Notes under the pieces: model-generated | What the model was told of the DNA's origin: nothing | The model's input: the letters and a program-made list of their open reading frames with translations, nothing else | Database searches by the model: none | In this document: piece after piece, positions 5,413-6,051 of the stretch | Numbering within the stretch: the first letter of the stretch is position 1 | Layout: each line of letters begins with the position of its first letter | Program-made: the position numbers and the translations under genes | Assembly (NCBI GenBank): GCA_031273665.1 | Contig: JAISRK010000066.1 | Coordinates: forward strand, 1-6,051 | Length of the DNA stretch: 6,051 nucleotides | Source of the DNA: Holosporales bacterium | GTDB taxonomy: Bacteria > Pseudomonadota > Alphaproteobacteria > UBA3830 > JAIRMZ01 | Reading direction: 5' to 3'

Positions 5413-5456
5413 ACACCATATGTCCCTATGTAAGGGTAAAGGGAGCAGAACGATGA
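5373..5456 (+). CDS. Possible 27-codon leader ORF overlapping the carD start
   Basis: ATG 5373-5375 opens a 27-codon frame whose TGA (5454-5456) overlaps the carD ATG in the arrangement ATGA, the usual geometry of translational coupling. There is no Shine-Dalgarno before the ATG, and the peptide (starting MNVLQKNSLNCCNY) has no recognisable motif. Chance is a real alternative. Confidence 0.15.
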   Translation: MNVLQKNSLNCCNYTICPYVRVKGAER

Positions 5457-5947
5457 CGCATACCATGCTTGAAGAAGGAGATCTCGTGGTTTATCCAGCG
5501 CATGGTGTTGGGCGTGTAATGGGTTTTGAACAGCAAACGATTGCGGGGGTAAAAATCCATGTTGTCATGGTCGCTTTTGCAAAAGACAAGCTGACGTTGC
5601 GTTTACCTGTTAATCGCATTGAGTCATCTGGACTCCGTCCGCTCTCGTCTCGAGAGAAAATGAATGAGGCGATCAAGACTTTAAAAACGCCATCCCGCAC
5701 GCGCCGTATGATGTGGAGCCGACGCGCGCAGGAGTACGAAACAAAAATCAACTCAGGAGATCCTCTTTCTATTGCGCAAGTGGTGCGAGACCTTCACCGT
5801 TCCACGGCTCAAGCCGAACAGTCTTATAGTGAACGCCAGATCTACCAGGTAGCGCTCGATCGCTTGATGCGAGAATATGCGGCGATCGAAAAAATCGATG
5901 AAGAAAAAGCCCTCGAAAAGCTTGAAGAAGCGATGCGTGCGGCCTAA
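5453..5947 (+). CDS. CarD/CdnL-type RNA polymerase-binding transcription regulator
   Basis: The 164-residue product belongs to the CarD_CdnL_TRCF family. Members bind the RNA polymerase beta subunit through an N-terminal Tudor-like domain and stabilise open complexes, notably at rRNA promoters, through a C-terminal helical domain. Residues 9-65 form the RNAP-interacting domain: GDLVVYPAHGVGRV (9-22), then AFAKDKLTLRLPVNRI (41-56). The helical part starts near 67; W88 in the MMWSRRAQEYE segment corresponds to the tryptophan that wedges at the -10 in the mycobacterial protein. INSGDPLSIAQVVRDLHR and QSYSERQIYQVALDRLMREYA follow, as in alphaproteobacterial members. Length is normal. The ATG at 5453 is chosen for GGGAG seven bases upstream; the frame is open to a TTG at 5402 without a binding site. 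It follows pgk by 144 bp in the same direction. Confidence 0.94.
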   Translation: MTHTMLEEGDLVVYPAHGVGRVMGFEQQTIAGVKIHVVMVAFAKDKLTLRLPVNRIESSGLRPLSSREKMNEAIKTLKTPSRTRRMMWSRRAQEYETKINSGDPLSIAQVVRDLHRSTAQAEQSYSERQIYQVALDRLMREYAAIEKIDEEKALEKLEEAMRAA

Positions 5948-6051
5948 GAGGATGTTTTTTCGAACTCTTCTCCTGTGTCCGCGATTGTACAGGATTTTTC
6001 CTCACCCGTTTTGAAAACTAAGGTTCTCGTCCCATTAAAACGGCGGTTGTG
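5944..6051 (-). CDS. C-terminal end of an unrecognised leftward gene (5' end outside the window)
   Basis: A minus-strand frame is open from the right edge for 35 codons and ends in TAG (5944-5946), overlapping the carD TAA by two bases. The peptide (RRFNGTRTLVFKTGEEKS, then CTIADTGEEFEKTSS) has the hydrophilic look of a protein tail. A frame this short can be open by chance, and one plus-strand frame is also open here without a start codon. No family is recognised. Confidence 0.35.
   Translation of the reverse strand, partial: HNRRFNGTRTLVFKTGEEKSCTIADTGEEFEKTSS

Overview
The window looks like ordinary chromosomal DNA of an alphaproteobacterium. The L28, IF3, CarD, PGK and Ffh sequences all have an alphaproteobacterial flavour. 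Examples are the CarD stretch with WSRRAQEYE and INSGD, the L28 start MARVCSATGKRVLAGNNVSHANNK, and the Ffh G4 motif in the form TRAD. Familiar neighbours are missing: infC lacks rpmI-rplT, ffh lacks rpsP, pgk lacks gap, and a response regulator lacks its kinase. A rearranged genome, perhaps of a host-associated lineage such as Holosporales, would fit, but that placement is inference from remembered family resemblance and no search was run.

Layout, left to right. The 3' end of greA (+, 2-142) is followed by about 290 bp without a confident gene, holding a hairpin, an 8-bp palindrome and a reading frame broken by one amber codon. A leftward block follows: a response regulator (1461-2150), rpmB (L28, 1072-1368) and infC (IF3, 430-1005, GTG start). 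A perfect Shine-Dalgarno-like sequence and a 20-codon upstream frame lie in front of infC. ffh (+, 2185-3537) diverges from the response regulator, with only 34 bp between the start codons. A small predicted lipoprotein (-, 3649-3942) converges on ffh and diverges from pgk (+, 4157-5308). pgk is followed by a carD/cdnL-type regulator (+, 5453-5947). A leftward reading frame runs in from the right edge and its stop overlaps the carD stop.

The genes are core functions: transcript elongation (GreA), translation initiation and ribosome structure (IF3, L28), membrane targeting (SRP GTPase Ffh), glycolysis (PGK), RNA polymerase control (CarD) and one orphan two-component regulator. I see no mobile element, CRISPR array, tRNA, rRNA or defence locus. 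The less explained parts are the leaders of infC, pgk and carD, the tiny ffh/response-regulator divergent interval, the orphan lipoprotein and the broken frame after greA.
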